NCBI GenBank assembly: GCA_023129115.1
Contig: JAGMCR010000002.1
Coordinates: forward strand, 1-64,000
Length of the DNA: 64,000 bases
DNA from: Candidatus Iainarchaeum sp.
GTDB taxonomy: Archaea > B1Sed10-29 > WALL01
Direction of reading: 5' to 3'
The stretch's first letter is position 1. Each line of letters opens with the position of its first letter. This document shows, in pieces, positions 26,362-33,255 of this stretch. Under the pieces are notes generated by a model. The model was not told the origin of the DNA and did no database searches. It worked only from the letters and a program-made list of their open reading frames with translations. The position numbers were made by a program, and so were the translations under genes.

Positions 26362-26625
26362 TCATCGGAAGAGCTTTTTGTATATGTTTTTCCTGTGGTC
26401 CACTAGAAGTACTTTGACCACTTTTTTCTTGAATACTACCTCGATTATCGCGCGGTATTCTCCGCCGCGTATTTTCCTAAGGCTGCACCCCCCAAGCGGG
26501 AAAGAATCATGGATTGGGTCATCGGTTAGTTTGCTGGCTTTTAGAACCAACTGTCTTGCCACCTTTTTTGGCAGCCCCCGGAGCTCTTTCCTTGCTTTCT
26601 TGTGCCACTTTACCTTGAAAGGCAT
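26362..26625 (-). CDS. RelE-family toxin
   Basis: This 87-residue basic protein starts MPFKVKWHKKARKELRGLPKK and has the RelE/ParE elements LKASKLTDDP, LRKIRGGEYRAIIEV and VKVLLVDHRKNIYKKLF. RelE toxins cut mRNA at the ribosome. The ATG overlaps the antitoxin stop by one base (TGATG); a GTG one codon earlier is possible. It is paired with the RHH antitoxin at 26625-26846 and carried in the tRNA-Gly island. Confidence 0.88.
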   Translation of the reverse strand: MPFKVKWHKKARKELRGLPKKVARQLVLKASKLTDDPIHDSFPLGGCSLRKIRGGEYRAIIEVVFKKKVVKVLLVDHRKNIYKKLFR

Positions 26626-26846
26626 CACAAACCAAACTCTTTTTCAATCTCTCCCTGCGAGACAAAGTCTTTGCTGCTGCTTCTCCTGACCGCCTCTGCA
26701 AGTATTTCTTCCTTGAGCTCGGGAGCGAACATCTTCCTCAACGCGTCACGCACGACCTCCGACTTATTGGGGTAAACCCCTTTGGACACAGAAGCGTCTA
26801 ACAGGCGGAACAATTCCTTACTCAATCGCACTTGCACCGTTTCCAT
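26625..26846 (-). CDS. Ribbon-helix-helix antitoxin
   Basis: A 73-residue protein beginning METVQVRLSKELFRLLDASV, a ribbon-helix-helix strand and helix, with NKSEVVRDALRKMF as the second helix. The acidic tail (SQGEIEKEFGL) would bind the toxin. It is the first gene of a two-gene operon with RelE. A 24-base palindrome 11 bases upstream of its ATG is the likely autoregulatory operator. Confidence 0.88.
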   Translation of the reverse strand: METVQVRLSKELFRLLDASVSKGVYPNKSEVVRDALRKMFAPELKEEILAEAVRRSSSKDFVSQGEIEKEFGL

Positions 26847-26856
26847 ACAACAACAC

Positions 26857-26880
26857 CTTGTAGTACATGTGTACTACAAG
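26857..26880. promoter_or_regulatory. Palindromic operator of the RHH/RelE operon
   Basis: CTTGTAGTACAT-GTGTACTACAAG is self-complementary except at one central pair. It lies just upstream of the antitoxin start, next to a TATA-like CTATAAATAG (26880-26889). This is the expected position for repression by the RHH antitoxin. Confidence 0.75.
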
Positions 26881-26932
26881 CTATAAATAGGTTTCGGTTC
26901 AGGCCCAGTTAGTTCAGGACGCTCCCCCGGTT

Positions 26933-27041
26933 CTTTGCCGACTGGGCTTTTCTTTCGGGAAAGAAAAGCCTAGTGCGCTCGTGGAAAACAGCTGAAACTC
27001 AGCTGGCACGTTAGGTTTGGGGGCACAAGGCCCCCAGAGAC
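26933..27041 (-). repeat. Structured repeat element, copy 1
   Basis: This element has three hairpins. The first is at 26945-26970 (11-base perfect stem with AAAGAAAA arm), the second at 26989-27005 (CAGCTGA/TCAGCTG, loop AAC) and the third at 27018-27036 (TGGGGGC/GCCCCCA, loop ACAAG). The conserved linkers are CTAGTGCGCTCGTGG and GGCACGTTAGG. Copy 2 follows at 27065-27183 and a partial copy lies at 40002-40080. Stem sequences differ between copies while pairing is kept. It may be a small RNA or a folded recombination site. Confidence 0.6.
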
Positions 27042-27064
27042 AAGTTGTATTGTTCAAATAGTTT

Positions 27065-27183
27065 CTTTTGCCGACTGGGATTTTCTTTTCTAAAGAAAAG
27101 CCTAGTGCGCTTGTGGGGAACAGCCCAGACCTGGGCTGGCGAGGTAGGCTTGGAGGGTGCCGGTTGGCACCCCCCCAGAGGCA
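27065..27183 (-). repeat. Structured repeat element, copy 2
   Basis: It has the same order as copy 1. The first hairpin is at 27081-27099 (TTTTCTTT/AAAGAAAA), the second at 27121-27138 (CAGCCCAG/CTGGGCTG) and the third at 27155-27172 (GGGTGCC/GGCACCC). The linkers CTAGTGCGCTTGTGG and GGCGAGGTAGG match copy 1. It lies between tRNA-Gly and copy 1. Confidence 0.6.
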
Positions 27184-27207
27184 TTCAAACGTGGCCATAA
27201 CAGAAAA

Positions 27208-27227
27208 AGGGGGGTGCGCCGTGGGGG
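27208..27227 (+). repeat. Right attachment repeat (attR) within tRNA-Gly 3' end
   Basis: This is the 20-base partner of 24727-24746. It covers the acceptor 3' strand, discriminator and T-stem of tRNA-Gly plus 7 bases outside. The tRNA is left intact, as in other tRNA-targeted integrations. Confidence 0.85.
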
Positions 27228-27287
27228 ATTTGAACCCCCGTTATTGGCTTGGGAAGCCAAGGTCCTGCCAGGCTAGACTAACGGCGC
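27215..27287 (-). tRNA. tRNA-Gly (anticodon CCC)
   Basis: This 73-nt tRNA has acceptor GCGCCGT paired with ACGGCGC, discriminator A, and D-stem GTCT/GGAC (one T-G pair). The anticodon stem TTGGC/GCCAA has loop TTCCCAA (anticodon CCC), the variable loop is TAAC, and T-stem GGGGG/CCCCC has loop TTCAAAT. CCA is not encoded. A T-run terminator (CCTTTTT) follows directly on the minus strand. No intron is present. Confidence 0.93.
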
Positions 27288-27505
27288 ACTGCGAGCGAAG
27301 CGAGCTTTTTACCCACTTTTACTGGGGGGCCGCTTCCCAGGGTATGACGTACATCCCGCCGGATGTTCGTCTGGGCGGGGGGCTGTGCCCCCCGGGACGC
27401 TGCTGGGCTAACGGCGCGTGGGGGTTATTGGGAGCGAAGTGGTTTAAAATTGTTTTGAGGGGGCAAAGCGAAAACTCTTTAAACCCTTATTGCGTTTAGT
27501 TTTGC
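27288..27505. other. Intergenic stretch with GC-rich hairpin
   Basis: No gene is supported here. It has GGGGGGC-TGT-GCCCCCC near 27376-27392 and a short echo of the tRNA-Gly 5' side (CTAACGGCGC near 27409-27418), perhaps a relic of rearrangement at the tRNA. A TATA-like CTTTAAACC at about 27478 serves the next gene. Confidence 0.5.
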
Positions 27506-28030
27506 GTGGGAATATCAAGCCTGATTTATGACTCGTGGAAAATGGAGTGCCAGTTCCGCAAATACGACGGGATGCTGCCAATGCTCGAGGTAGTCAACCT
27601 CAAGGGCAAAGTCCTCGACGTCGGCATCGGCTCCGCGCTCTTCGAGGAATACCTCCGCGGAAAAGGCATAATCCTCGACGTCGTGGGAATCGACGAGGAC
27701 CCAATCATGCTCAAGACCGCGGCAAAAAAAGGGTACAATGCCGTGGCCGGCAGCGCCGAGCGGCTGCCCTTCGAAGACAACGAGTTCGACTTCGTGGTCT
27801 GCCTCGACACACTCCACGCCACCGAGGCCCGCAGGGCAATCAATGAAATGAAGCGCGTGCTGAAGCCGAGGGGCCACATCCTCCTCTCCAAGTTCTGCAA
27901 CGTCTTCAACAAGGCCCAGGCAATGGAAGAGCTCGAAGAGCTTGCGTACGGCATGCAGCTAATCAGCAAAAAAGTCGTTGGCCGCTCCGACGACGAGCTC
28001 AGTGCCGCCCTCCTCTGCAGAAAGGAATGA
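27506..28030 (+). CDS. Class I SAM-dependent methyltransferase
   Basis: The 174-residue protein has a compact methyltransferase core: GKVLDVGIGSALFEEYLRG (SAM loop), VVGIDEDPIMLKTAAKKG, SAERLPFEDNEFDFVVCLDTLH and MKRVLKPRGHILLSKF. GTG at 27506 is chosen because a TATA-like box lies 25 bases upstream; an ATG 12 codons later is the alternative. It is followed by a small membrane protein with only a 4-base gap. The substrate is unknown; the small size suits an RNA, lipid or small-molecule methyltransferase. Confidence 0.85.
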   Translation: MGISSLIYDSWKMECQFRKYDGMLPMLEVVNLKGKVLDVGIGSALFEEYLRGKGIILDVVGIDEDPIMLKTAAKKGYNAVAGSAERLPFEDNEFDFVVCLDTLHATEARRAINEMKRVLKPRGHILLSKFCNVFNKAQAMEELEELAYGMQLISKKVVGRSDDELSAALLCRKE

Positions 28031-28034
28031 AAAA

Positions 28035-28343
28035 ATGCAAGTCGACATCGTGCTCATCGAGGCCTTCGGGACCGCATTCTTCTTCCTGCTCTTCATTGTC
28101 TCTGCGTACTTCTACGGCTCGAACCCAAAGAACAAAATCCCAATCTACCTCTCCATAGCAATGATGTTCCTCGCGTTCCGCGAGGCAATGTACTTCCTCT
28201 CGGACAGCGGCGTCCTCGACGCCGGCTTCAGGGCCTACGGCGGGATAGTCTCGTTCTTCGCAGGAGTCCTCTTCCTCTACGTATTCATCGCCGAAGAAAA
28301 AGCAATGAAGGACATCCGCAGAATCAGGAACGCGTTCAAATAA
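28035..28343 (+). CDS. Small three-helix membrane protein
   Basis: A 102-residue protein with three hydrophobic helices (from IEAFGTAFFFLLFIVSAYFY, YLSIAMMFLAFREAMYFL and YGGIVSFFAGVLFLYVFIA) and a basic C-terminal tail. The chosen start is ATG at 28035, 4 bases after the methyltransferase stop; a longer frame reaching into that gene is unlikely. It is probably co-transcribed with the methyltransferase. The family is not recognised. Confidence 0.75.
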   Translation: MQVDIVLIEAFGTAFFFLLFIVSAYFYGSNPKNKIPIYLSIAMMFLAFREAMYFLSDSGVLDAGFRAYGGIVSFFAGVLFLYVFIAEEKAMKDIRRIRNAFK

Positions 28344-28388
28344 CTACTTTGGCAAAGGCTCTTCCCCTACCTCACTCCGGTGCCTGCC

Positions 28389-29429
28389 CTACTTAAACTT
28401 CTTGGCTCCACCCATTGCCCTCACGTGCTCTTTGGCTTTTTTGTCCTTGCCCTTCAGCTGCCGTTCAATCGCTTCTGGCTTGAACCCGGGCTCGTGCTCG
28501 TGCCCCAGCTTCTTCATCTCCCAGAGCATATCCCGCTTCTTTTTGTCTCCCCAGTACTTCTGCTTCTCCCAAATCTCTGCCAGCTTGTCCTCCGGGAAGT
28601 AGCCAGTGTCGTGCAGCCTCTTGAGCTCGCCGCCGAGGATGCCCGCGGCCTCCCTAATATTTATGCGGTTCTGCTCCAGCTGGCCCAGCTTGAACGCGAC
28701 CGAGCGCCCAAGCAGCTCCCTGTGGTCAATCTTCCTTATGTCCTCCGCCAGCTTGTTCTTCTCGGCAAAGCTGCCGAGTGCCATCATGTCAGCTCCGCTG
28801 AGCCGCTCGTTCCTCAGCCTCCCCTTCATCGCCTCGAGGTTGGCTATAGTGCGCAGGTGCCCAAGCTCCCGCTTGTAAAAATGGACTATGAGCGGCGTGT
28901 TCTCATGCGGCTCGCCAGAAAGCCCGTACTTTTCCAGAACCTTGTTTTCTTCCTTGCGTATGTCCCCGTAGTACTGGTCGATGCCCTTGAACTTGTTCGC
29001 CCAGAACTTCTGTCTCGCGCTCCTGTAAACCGACTTTGGCACGTCCTCGCCCTTGTCAGCCGCCCGCTGCTGCCGCTCCACAAGACTCCAAATCGTTTTC
29101 ATGTGCTCTTCCTTGGGCTCGGCCTTTACCTTCCCCTCCTCAAAGAACTCCGGGTTTTGTGACGTGAAAATCATGCTTGGAAAGCGCGTCCTCCTGTCCT
29201 GGAACTCCATGATTTTGGGGTCCATCGACGGAGTCGCGTCAATAGTTTTTTTCCCGTACCTCCTAATCAGCCGCTGCTTCCTCTCCCAGTACATCCTGCC
29301 CTCCTTCGTGCGGTCGTTTGGAGTGGCCCCCATAATATGGTGCATCTCGCGCCCCACCTTCAGGGTTATCTCCGCGTTCGCGGCCTCCATGTAGCGCATC
29401 GGCACCATCGCCCGGGCCTTTTCCATCAT
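28389..29429 (-). CDS. Lineage-specific charged helical protein, possible second half of a zincin
   Basis: A 346-residue, Lys/Arg/Glu-rich, largely helical protein with no signal or membrane segment. Its ATGATG start overlaps the stop of the HEYSH protein by one base. Early on it has RYMEAANAEITLKV, which resembles the E-A-x-x-A helix that supplies the third zinc ligand in gluzincins. The two genes may therefore be one peptidase split in two, or a pair of interacting proteins. A 6-G run 10 bases upstream could allow frameshifting. The rest is unknown. Confidence 0.65.
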   Translation of the reverse strand: MMEKARAMVPMRYMEAANAEITLKVGREMHHIMGATPNDRTKEGRMYWERKQRLIRRYGKKTIDATPSMDPKIMEFQDRRTRFPSMIFTSQNPEFFEEGKVKAEPKEEHMKTIWSLVERQQRAADKGEDVPKSVYRSARQKFWANKFKGIDQYYGDIRKEENKVLEKYGLSGEPHENTPLIVHFYKRELGHLRTIANLEAMKGRLRNERLSGADMMALGSFAEKNKLAEDIRKIDHRELLGRSVAFKLGQLEQNRINIREAAGILGGELKRLHDTGYFPEDKLAEIWEKQKYWGDKKKRDMLWEMKKLGHEHEPGFKPEAIERQLKGKDKKAKEHVRAMGGAKKFK

Positions 29430-29809
29430 CAGTCGTCGCCCCCCATCGCCACGTTCTGGAGCGCGTGCGAGTACTCGTGCACGAGGATTGCGCCCATTCT
29501 CTCGTTAATTGTGCCGTCGCTGTGGAACAAATTCTCTGGCACCTTGATGAACTCGCCGACCTGCCTCCCGCCGCGCGTCAGGCGCTCGTGCACGCCCATG
29601 GTCTTATACTTTCCCGACCGCGACAATTCACTTCCCGGCTCAACAATCAGCGGAATCTTCCCCTCGGCAGTCCGCTTCTTCAATTTCTTGACATACCCCG
29701 GGTCCGGCCACGGGTGCTTCGTGTCCTTGTGCTTCTCCGCCAATACGTCCATGGCCTCGCCAATCAATGCCACAAACGCCTGCAGGTTCTTTTCCCTGTC
29801 GTTTCCCAT
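29429..29809 (-). CDS. HExxH zincin-like protein (126 aa)
   Basis: This short protein ends in ILVHEYSHALQNVAMGGDD, a zinc-binding HExxH helix, only 12 residues from the stop. A normal zincin continues well past this point, so the protein looks cut off; the continuation may be the overlapping 346-residue gene. The start ATG at 29809 has GGTGA 5 bases upstream; earlier in-frame ATG/GTG codons overlap that site. It is in a leftward run with two peptidases, 16 bases after an M24 peptidase gene. Confidence 0.65.
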   Translation of the reverse strand: MGNDREKNLQAFVALIGEAMDVLAEKHKDTKHPWPDPGYVKKLKKRTAEGKIPLIVEPGSELSRSGKYKTMGVHERLTRGGRQVGEFIKVPENLFHSDGTINERMGAILVHEYSHALQNVAMGGDD

Positions 29810-29825
29810 ACGCATCACCTTATGA

Positions 29826-30827
29826 CTACAATGCCTTAAATCCCTTACTGGTCAAAACCCCGGTGTACTCAATCCGCGCCCCTTGGCCCGGGCCGACCAG
29901 CCCCGGCTCAAGCGTGAACACCATCCCCTCCTCCAGCACGTCATCGCTCTCCGGCCCAAGGCTCGGCGACTCGTGGATCGCAAGCCCAACGCCGTGGCCC
30001 AAGCCATAGGGCCAATACTTCGCATAATTCCCGAAGCCCTTCTTCACAAGTTCGTACAACTCCTTGGCCTTCATGCCCGGCTGCGCCTCGCGCAGCGCCA
30101 GCCTGCTCGCCCCGAACACCGCCAGCAGCATCTTTTCCGTCCTCTTGTCCGGCGACCCGCACCGCGTGACCGTGATGTCACTGCAGTATCCACCCACAAT
30201 GCACCCAGTGTCGATAATCACAGTGTCTTTTTTCCCAATCCGCTTCGCAGTGGGCCGCGTGTGAATCAGTGTCGTGCTCTTCCCCGCCGCGACAATCGGG
30301 TCAAACGCAAGCGCCAGGCCGCGCTTTGCGTAGCCCGAGACCAGCTCGGCGTAAACTGCTTTTTCCGTCCTGCCCAGCAACGGCAGCTTTTTCAATACCC
30401 CCCTTGTTTCTGCGCACGCCATCGAAATATTCTTTATTTCCCCCCTCTCCTTGACCGCCCGCACCTTCTTCAGTTCCTTGCTTATGTCCACCAGGCGCGC
30501 GCCGCTCTTCTTCCTTATCCTCTTCGCCGCGCTCGCCGGCAAATAATCCATGTTCACGCCGATTTTCTTGGCCCTCCTCTTCTTGAGCTCGCGGTAAACT
30601 GTGTCCTCGCCCTTCTTCGGCACGAGCCGCGCCCGCCTCTTCTGTTTAGTGTCCCGCGTTATCAGTATCGGCTCCCGCCCGACCTTCCACAGCACCGTGC
30701 CGCCCGCCTGCCTCGCGTCCATCCCCGAGTAGTACTGCAGGTTCATGTCCGGCGCGTCGCCGCTGCTCGGGATGAGCACAGCGTCACACTTTTTTTCGGC
30801 GAGCGTGTCGAGCTTCCACGTCCTCAT
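29826..30827 (-). CDS. M24 family metallopeptidase (Xaa-Pro aminopeptidase-like)
   Basis: The 333-residue pita-bread fold peptidase keeps all five metal ligands: D206 and D217 (VIIDTGCIVGGYCSDITV), H278 (YGLGHGVGLAIHE), E307 (FTLEPGL) and E320 (RIEYTG). The N-terminal creatinase-type domain is present. It probably removes N-terminal residues ahead of proline or trims peptides in the cytoplasm. ATG at 30827 is chosen because it overlaps the upstream gene's stop by 4 bases; a longer upstream frame is just shadow of that gene. Confidence 0.9.
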   Translation of the reverse strand: MRTWKLDTLAEKKCDAVLIPSSGDAPDMNLQYYSGMDARQAGGTVLWKVGREPILITRDTKQKRRARLVPKKGEDTVYRELKKRRAKKIGVNMDYLPASAAKRIRKKSGARLVDISKELKKVRAVKERGEIKNISMACAETRGVLKKLPLLGRTEKAVYAELVSGYAKRGLALAFDPIVAAGKSTTLIHTRPTAKRIGKKDTVIIDTGCIVGGYCSDITVTRCGSPDKRTEKMLLAVFGASRLALREAQPGMKAKELYELVKKGFGNYAKYWPYGLGHGVGLAIHESPSLGPESDDVLEEGMVFTLEPGLVGPGQGARIEYTGVLTSKGFKAL

Positions 30828-31726
30828 AACAGCTTCCCCTTGTCCATTATTTTCTTGTTGTCGAACCAAATCGTGGGCTTCCGGATTATGAAGTCCCAAT
30901 GAATTTCCGCGCCCACCGAGCCGCCCAGGCTCTTCGAGTCGCCGACCGCGATGTGGCACGTGCCCAATACTTTTTCGGCCTCGAGGGTGTTGTCCGTCGA
31001 CTTTGCGCCGGGATTCGTCCCAATCCCCAATTCCGCGATGTTCCGCGCGTTCCTGACCTTCCACAAGTGCCGCTTGAGGCGGGAGTTGCTGACGCCCACA
31101 ACTTTCCTGCCCTTCACCACAATCTTCACTTGCTTCTTCGTCAAGTGCAGGTCCTTCGCCGTGAAAAACCCGTCCGCGCCTCTGGGCGCCACCGCGGCCT
31201 CGCCGCTCGGAAGATTATGGATGCTCTTGCGGGGGAAGTCGCCGCCGTCGTCCGCGCGCCTGCACCCCCGCACGTCAATCACAATGTCCGTCCCACTCGC
31301 CACGATGCGGACCTTCTTCGCCTTGTGCAGCCCGTCCCCCACGCGCTTCGTGAGCCGCCGCACTTTTTTGTAGTCCACTCCAACGCCGCGCAAGAAAACA
31401 GCCCTCGTTATCCCCGGCAGAGTAATCACGGTCGCCCCGCTTTTCTTCGCGGCGCGGGACGCATTTGTGTGCGTCAATGAGTACTTGGTGGGGCAATAGA
31501 CAATGTCCACCTTCTTCATCGCCGCAGCCACTGCCTTCGGCGGCTCGCGGCCGTGCCCGCCCGTCTGCTTAATCACGATGATTTCCGCGCTGCACTTTTG
31601 TTTTGCAGCCTCGTAAATCGCTTTCCCGATTGCCAGGCTTGCCCTGTCAGTGACTACGAGGAGCCGCTCTTTTTTCTTTGGCTTTGCGAGCGCTACCGCG
31701 TTCCGCGCGGCGTCCATCAATTTCAT
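30824..31726 (-). CDS. M29-type aminopeptidase (AmpS/aminopeptidase T-like)
   Basis: A 300-residue protein whose C-terminal half matches the COG2309 family: ELGIGTNPGAKSTDNTLEAE, KVLGTCHIAVGDSKSLGG and AEIHWDFII. These contain the Glu/His/Asp metal residues. It is likely a co-catalytic metallo-aminopeptidase working with the M24 enzyme on peptides. The start is ATG at 31726, overlapping the zinc-ribbon gene's stop by 4 bases. The operon runs zinc-ribbon, M29, M24, HEYSH protein. Confidence 0.85.
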   Translation of the reverse strand: MKLMDAARNAVALAKPKKKERLLVVTDRASLAIGKAIYEAAKQKCSAEIIVIKQTGGHGREPPKAVAAAMKKVDIVYCPTKYSLTHTNASRAAKKSGATVITLPGITRAVFLRGVGVDYKKVRRLTKRVGDGLHKAKKVRIVASGTDIVIDVRGCRRADDGGDFPRKSIHNLPSGEAAVAPRGADGFFTAKDLHLTKKQVKIVVKGRKVVGVSNSRLKRHLWKVRNARNIAELGIGTNPGAKSTDNTLEAEKVLGTCHIAVGDSKSLGGSVGAEIHWDFIIRKPTIWFDNKKIMDKGKLL

Positions 31727-31935
31727 TTGCGTACATCTCCTGGCTTCACTGTCGTGGGCTTCGCGGAGTCGGGGATTGTGAGCTCGCCGCCCCCGCCCAT
31801 TGGCTTGGCGCCCTTGCAGTTGCTGCAGAGCCCGTCCTGTGGGGAGAAGTGGTCCATACACACTTTCTTGCCGCACTTCCAGCAGACGCGGACTTCGCCG
31901 GTGTTGCCGCAGATGTCGCACTTTCCTGTTGGCAT
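31723..31935 (-). CDS. Zinc-ribbon protein with four CxxC pairs
   Basis: A 70-residue protein with CDICG, CWKCG, a CMDHF and CSNCK, giving two treble-clef or ribbon zinc sites, then a flexible glycine/proline-rich tail. It resembles LIM/B-box-like or ClpX-type small zinc proteins. The ATG at 31935 lies about 30 bases from a TATA-like CTTTTATTC on the minus strand; a TTG two codons earlier is possible. It is the first gene of the peptidase operon. Confidence 0.75.
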   Translation of the reverse strand: MPTGKCDICGNTGEVRVCWKCGKKVCMDHFSPQDGLCSNCKGAKPMGGGGELTIPDSAKPTTVKPGDVRK

Positions 31936-31970
31936 AGCCAAGCACTAATCGCGTGGGGAATAAAAGCCTT

Positions 31971-33158
31971 TCAGCCGAACACGAGCGAAAGGAAAAACAG
32001 GATTATGATGATTATGACTATCAGCGAGAGAACGCCGGCGCCGCCTGCCCCGCCTCCGCCTCCACCGCCACCGCCGCCAAGTTTCCTGGCGCCGAGCTGG
32101 CCCTCTGCAATCATTGCCTCGAACCTGCTCGCGCCTTCTGCCTCGCCCTCTCCCGCGGCGGCAAGTAGCCTCTCGCCCTCGCCCGGCTCGGCAAGGCCTT
32201 CGCCTTCTCCCGCGGCGGCGAGGAGGCCCTCGCCCTCTTCTGGCTGTTCTTCCTCTTCCGCTGGAGTTGGCTCTTCTTCTTCGGGCCTTCTGCGTGGCCT
32301 CTCCGGCTCTTCTTCCGCCCGCTCTCCCGGCCGCCTCCGTGGCGGGCGCGTTGGCTCTTCTTCTCCCGGCCTTCTGCGCCTTCTTGGTGGCCTCTCCTCT
32401 GCTTCTTCTTCTGGCGGCCTTCTCCTCCCCCATTCTTCGTGCCTGTTCCCGGCATCAGTTATGAGTGTCTCCAGCTCCGAGAGTATTCTCTCGCCGTCCC
32501 GCGTGTGGGCTATCATGTACCTTGCGCCGACTTCTTCGTTGAGTGGGCGCGAAAGAGTTACCCCGGTAGGTGTCAGGCCCGCGTCAATAAAGTCCTTCCT
32601 CGTCTTTGCCCACGTCTTAATGTCCCACTTTTTCCGCGTCTCCATAATATTCCGCGTTTCGGTGAATGAGAGGGCCCGGCTGAAGTGGTCTTTCTGTAAA
32701 TCCTGGAGCCTCTCCAGCATGGAGTTGGCTTCCCCGTGGTCTTCGGTCGTGCTCGCGCGGTGGATGAGCCTCTCGACTGCGTTTTCGGCCTCCTGGAACT
32801 TGGCCCCGCTCTGGTTATAGTAGTCCTCCTCCAGCACAACGCGGCCCCTGCGCCTTCTCCCCTGGTGGCCATGCCGCCCCTCGACCACCTTGATGTATGT
32901 TGGCCTTAGGGACTCAATGCCCCTGTCGACGCGGACCTTCTGGGACGCCATCGCCTTCTGGTAGCCCTTGACAGCGGCCTTCCTCTGTTTTCTCGTGTAG
33001 CCCAGCGCCTTCATGAGGCTTTTCCGGTCCTTCCACTTGGGCTTGTAGGTCTTCTTGATGCCCTTTGCCTCAATCTTTTTCTGCTTTTTGTACCTTACTT
33101 CCTGAAGCTCGTAAATTGTCTTCACTTTCTTCTTGAAGAGCTCCCGAATCCTTGGCAT
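31971..33158 (-). CDS. Tail-anchored, low-complexity charged protein
   Basis: This 395-residue protein begins MPRIRELFKKKVKTIYELQE and has a basic/helical N-terminal half. An Arg/Glu/Pro-rich low-complexity region follows (blocks of RRRPGEEEP and AAAGEGEGL type). Next is a run of ten glycines and a C-terminal hydrophobic helix (VLSLIVIIIIILFFLSLVFG) with no residues after it. It is therefore probably a C-tail-anchored membrane protein facing the cytoplasm. It shares MPRI and a basic start with the coiled-coil gene upstream. The family is not known to me. Confidence 0.75.
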   Translation of the reverse strand: MPRIRELFKKKVKTIYELQEVRYKKQKKIEAKGIKKTYKPKWKDRKSLMKALGYTRKQRKAAVKGYQKAMASQKVRVDRGIESLRPTYIKVVEGRHGHQGRRRRGRVVLEEDYYNQSGAKFQEAENAVERLIHRASTTEDHGEANSMLERLQDLQKDHFSRALSFTETRNIMETRKKWDIKTWAKTRKDFIDAGLTPTGVTLSRPLNEEVGARYMIAHTRDGERILSELETLITDAGNRHEEWGRRRPPEEEAEERPPRRRRRPGEEEPTRPPRRRPGERAEEEPERPRRRPEEEEPTPAEEEEQPEEGEGLLAAAGEGEGLAEPGEGERLLAAAGEGEAEGASRFEAMIAEGQLGARKLGGGGGGGGGGAGGAGVLSLIVIIIIILFFLSLVFG

Positions 33159-33255
33159 TCAAACACTGCCGGCAACCCGTTGTTGCAATTATGTTTTTTG
33201 GTGTTTTTAAGTATTCATTGCGGTGGCTGGCGCATTGCACTCATTCATCTCAATC

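Noticed and set aside
26914-27198. 94-residue minus-strand frame with a repeated TSALGFS segment
   Set aside because: It only translates the two structured repeats; the repeat of peptide segments follows the DNA repeat and stems covary out of codon phase.
27288-27505. Possible tRNA fragment echoing the tRNA-Gly 5' side
   Set aside because: Only about 10 bases match; not enough to call a tRNA or att site.
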